This document shows positions 7,026-7,180 of a stretch of DNA of 7,180 bases, one piece after another (the stretch's first letter is position 1; the number at the start of each line of letters is the position of its first letter). The translations under genes and the position numbers were made by a program. Under the pieces are notes generated by a model, which saw nothing but the letters and a program-made list of their open reading frames with translations, had not been told where the DNA came from and did no database searches. This DNA is from an uncultured Planctomycetaceae bacterium (GTDB lineage Bacteria > Planctomycetota > Planctomycetia > Planctomycetales > Planctomycetaceae): positions 1 through 7,180 of the forward strand of contig CALFYU010000236.1 in NCBI GenBank assembly GCA_937952455.1, given 5' to 3'.

Positions 7026-7180
7026 CTATCGCCCTTCGGGTGGCTCGCCGGGAATGGGCGTTCCGTGCGGGTCATTGGCGGGAGCGCCGGTCGCGGCATC
7101 GAGTTCGTCGCGTAGATCACGGTTGGTGAAATGCTCAAGCTGTTCGGCCTTGTCGTGCAAGCGTTCCGCGCCGATCATGG
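7026..7180 (-). CDS. DtxR/MntR-family metal-dependent transcriptional regulator, C-terminal end (5' part outside window)
   Basis: Only the last 50 complete codons and a TAG stop are visible. The residues match the dimerisation domain of DtxR/MntR-type repressors, which bind Mn2+ or Fe2+ and then DNA: ERLHDKAEQLEHF at fragment residues 5-17, then DPHGTPIPG at 36-44. By alignment from memory with the DtxR segment containing Cys102, Glu105 and His106, this protein has Glu12, Glu15 and His16. Glu in place of the Cys is the MntR arrangement, suggesting manganese rather than iron. The protein stops six residues after PIPG, so the SH3-like FeoA domain found in DtxR and IdeR is absent. The DNA-binding domain lies outside the window, so the family call rests on this short stretch. 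The same-strand gap to the glucosidase gene is 205 nt; whether it controls the cluster is unknown. Confidence 0.7.
   Translation of the reverse strand, partial: MIGAERLHDKAEQLEHFTNRDLRDELDAATGAPANDPHGTPIPGEPPEGR

Overview
The window reads almost entirely from the minus strand. It holds a compact gene cluster that looks like one transcription unit for breaking down an alpha-glucan and oxidising the sugar released. In transcription order (right to left) it contains: the last 50 codons of a DtxR/MntR-type metal-responsive repressor (7026-7180); a 205-bp intergenic region with several short dyads and a weak candidate promoter; a long GH63 (MGH1-like) glucosidase (4154-6820); an isoamylase-type glycogen debranching enzyme (2110-4167); a GMC-family FAD oxidoreductase with a four-cysteine motif (541-2088); and the first 159 codons of a short-chain dehydrogenase resembling glucose 1-dehydrogenase, cut by the left edge (1-477).

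The four enzyme genes are tightly packed. The glucosidase and debranching genes overlap by 14 nt, the debranching and GMC genes are 21 nt apart, and the GMC and SDR genes are 63 nt apart. I see no terminator or opposing gene between them. All long plus-strand frames are antisense shadows of these genes.

The suggested joint function is inference. The debranching enzyme would open alpha-1,6 branches of glycogen-like glucan. The GH63 enzyme would release glucose from an alpha-glucoside or oligosaccharide. The two oxidoreductases, one FAD-dependent and one NAD(P)-dependent, would oxidise free glucose or a related sugar to the lactone or acid without prior phosphorylation. None of the four proteins shows an obvious export signal at its chosen start, so this would be cytoplasmic chemistry, possibly linked to storage-glucan turnover or stress.

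The organism is a bacterium of moderately high GC content with Shine-Dalgarno-like starts. Gene content and sequence style would fit a Planctomycete or another environmental Gram-negative, but nothing here fixes the taxon. There are no RNA genes, insertion sequences, CRISPR arrays or long repeats. The only non-coding stretch above 100 bp is 6821-7025.
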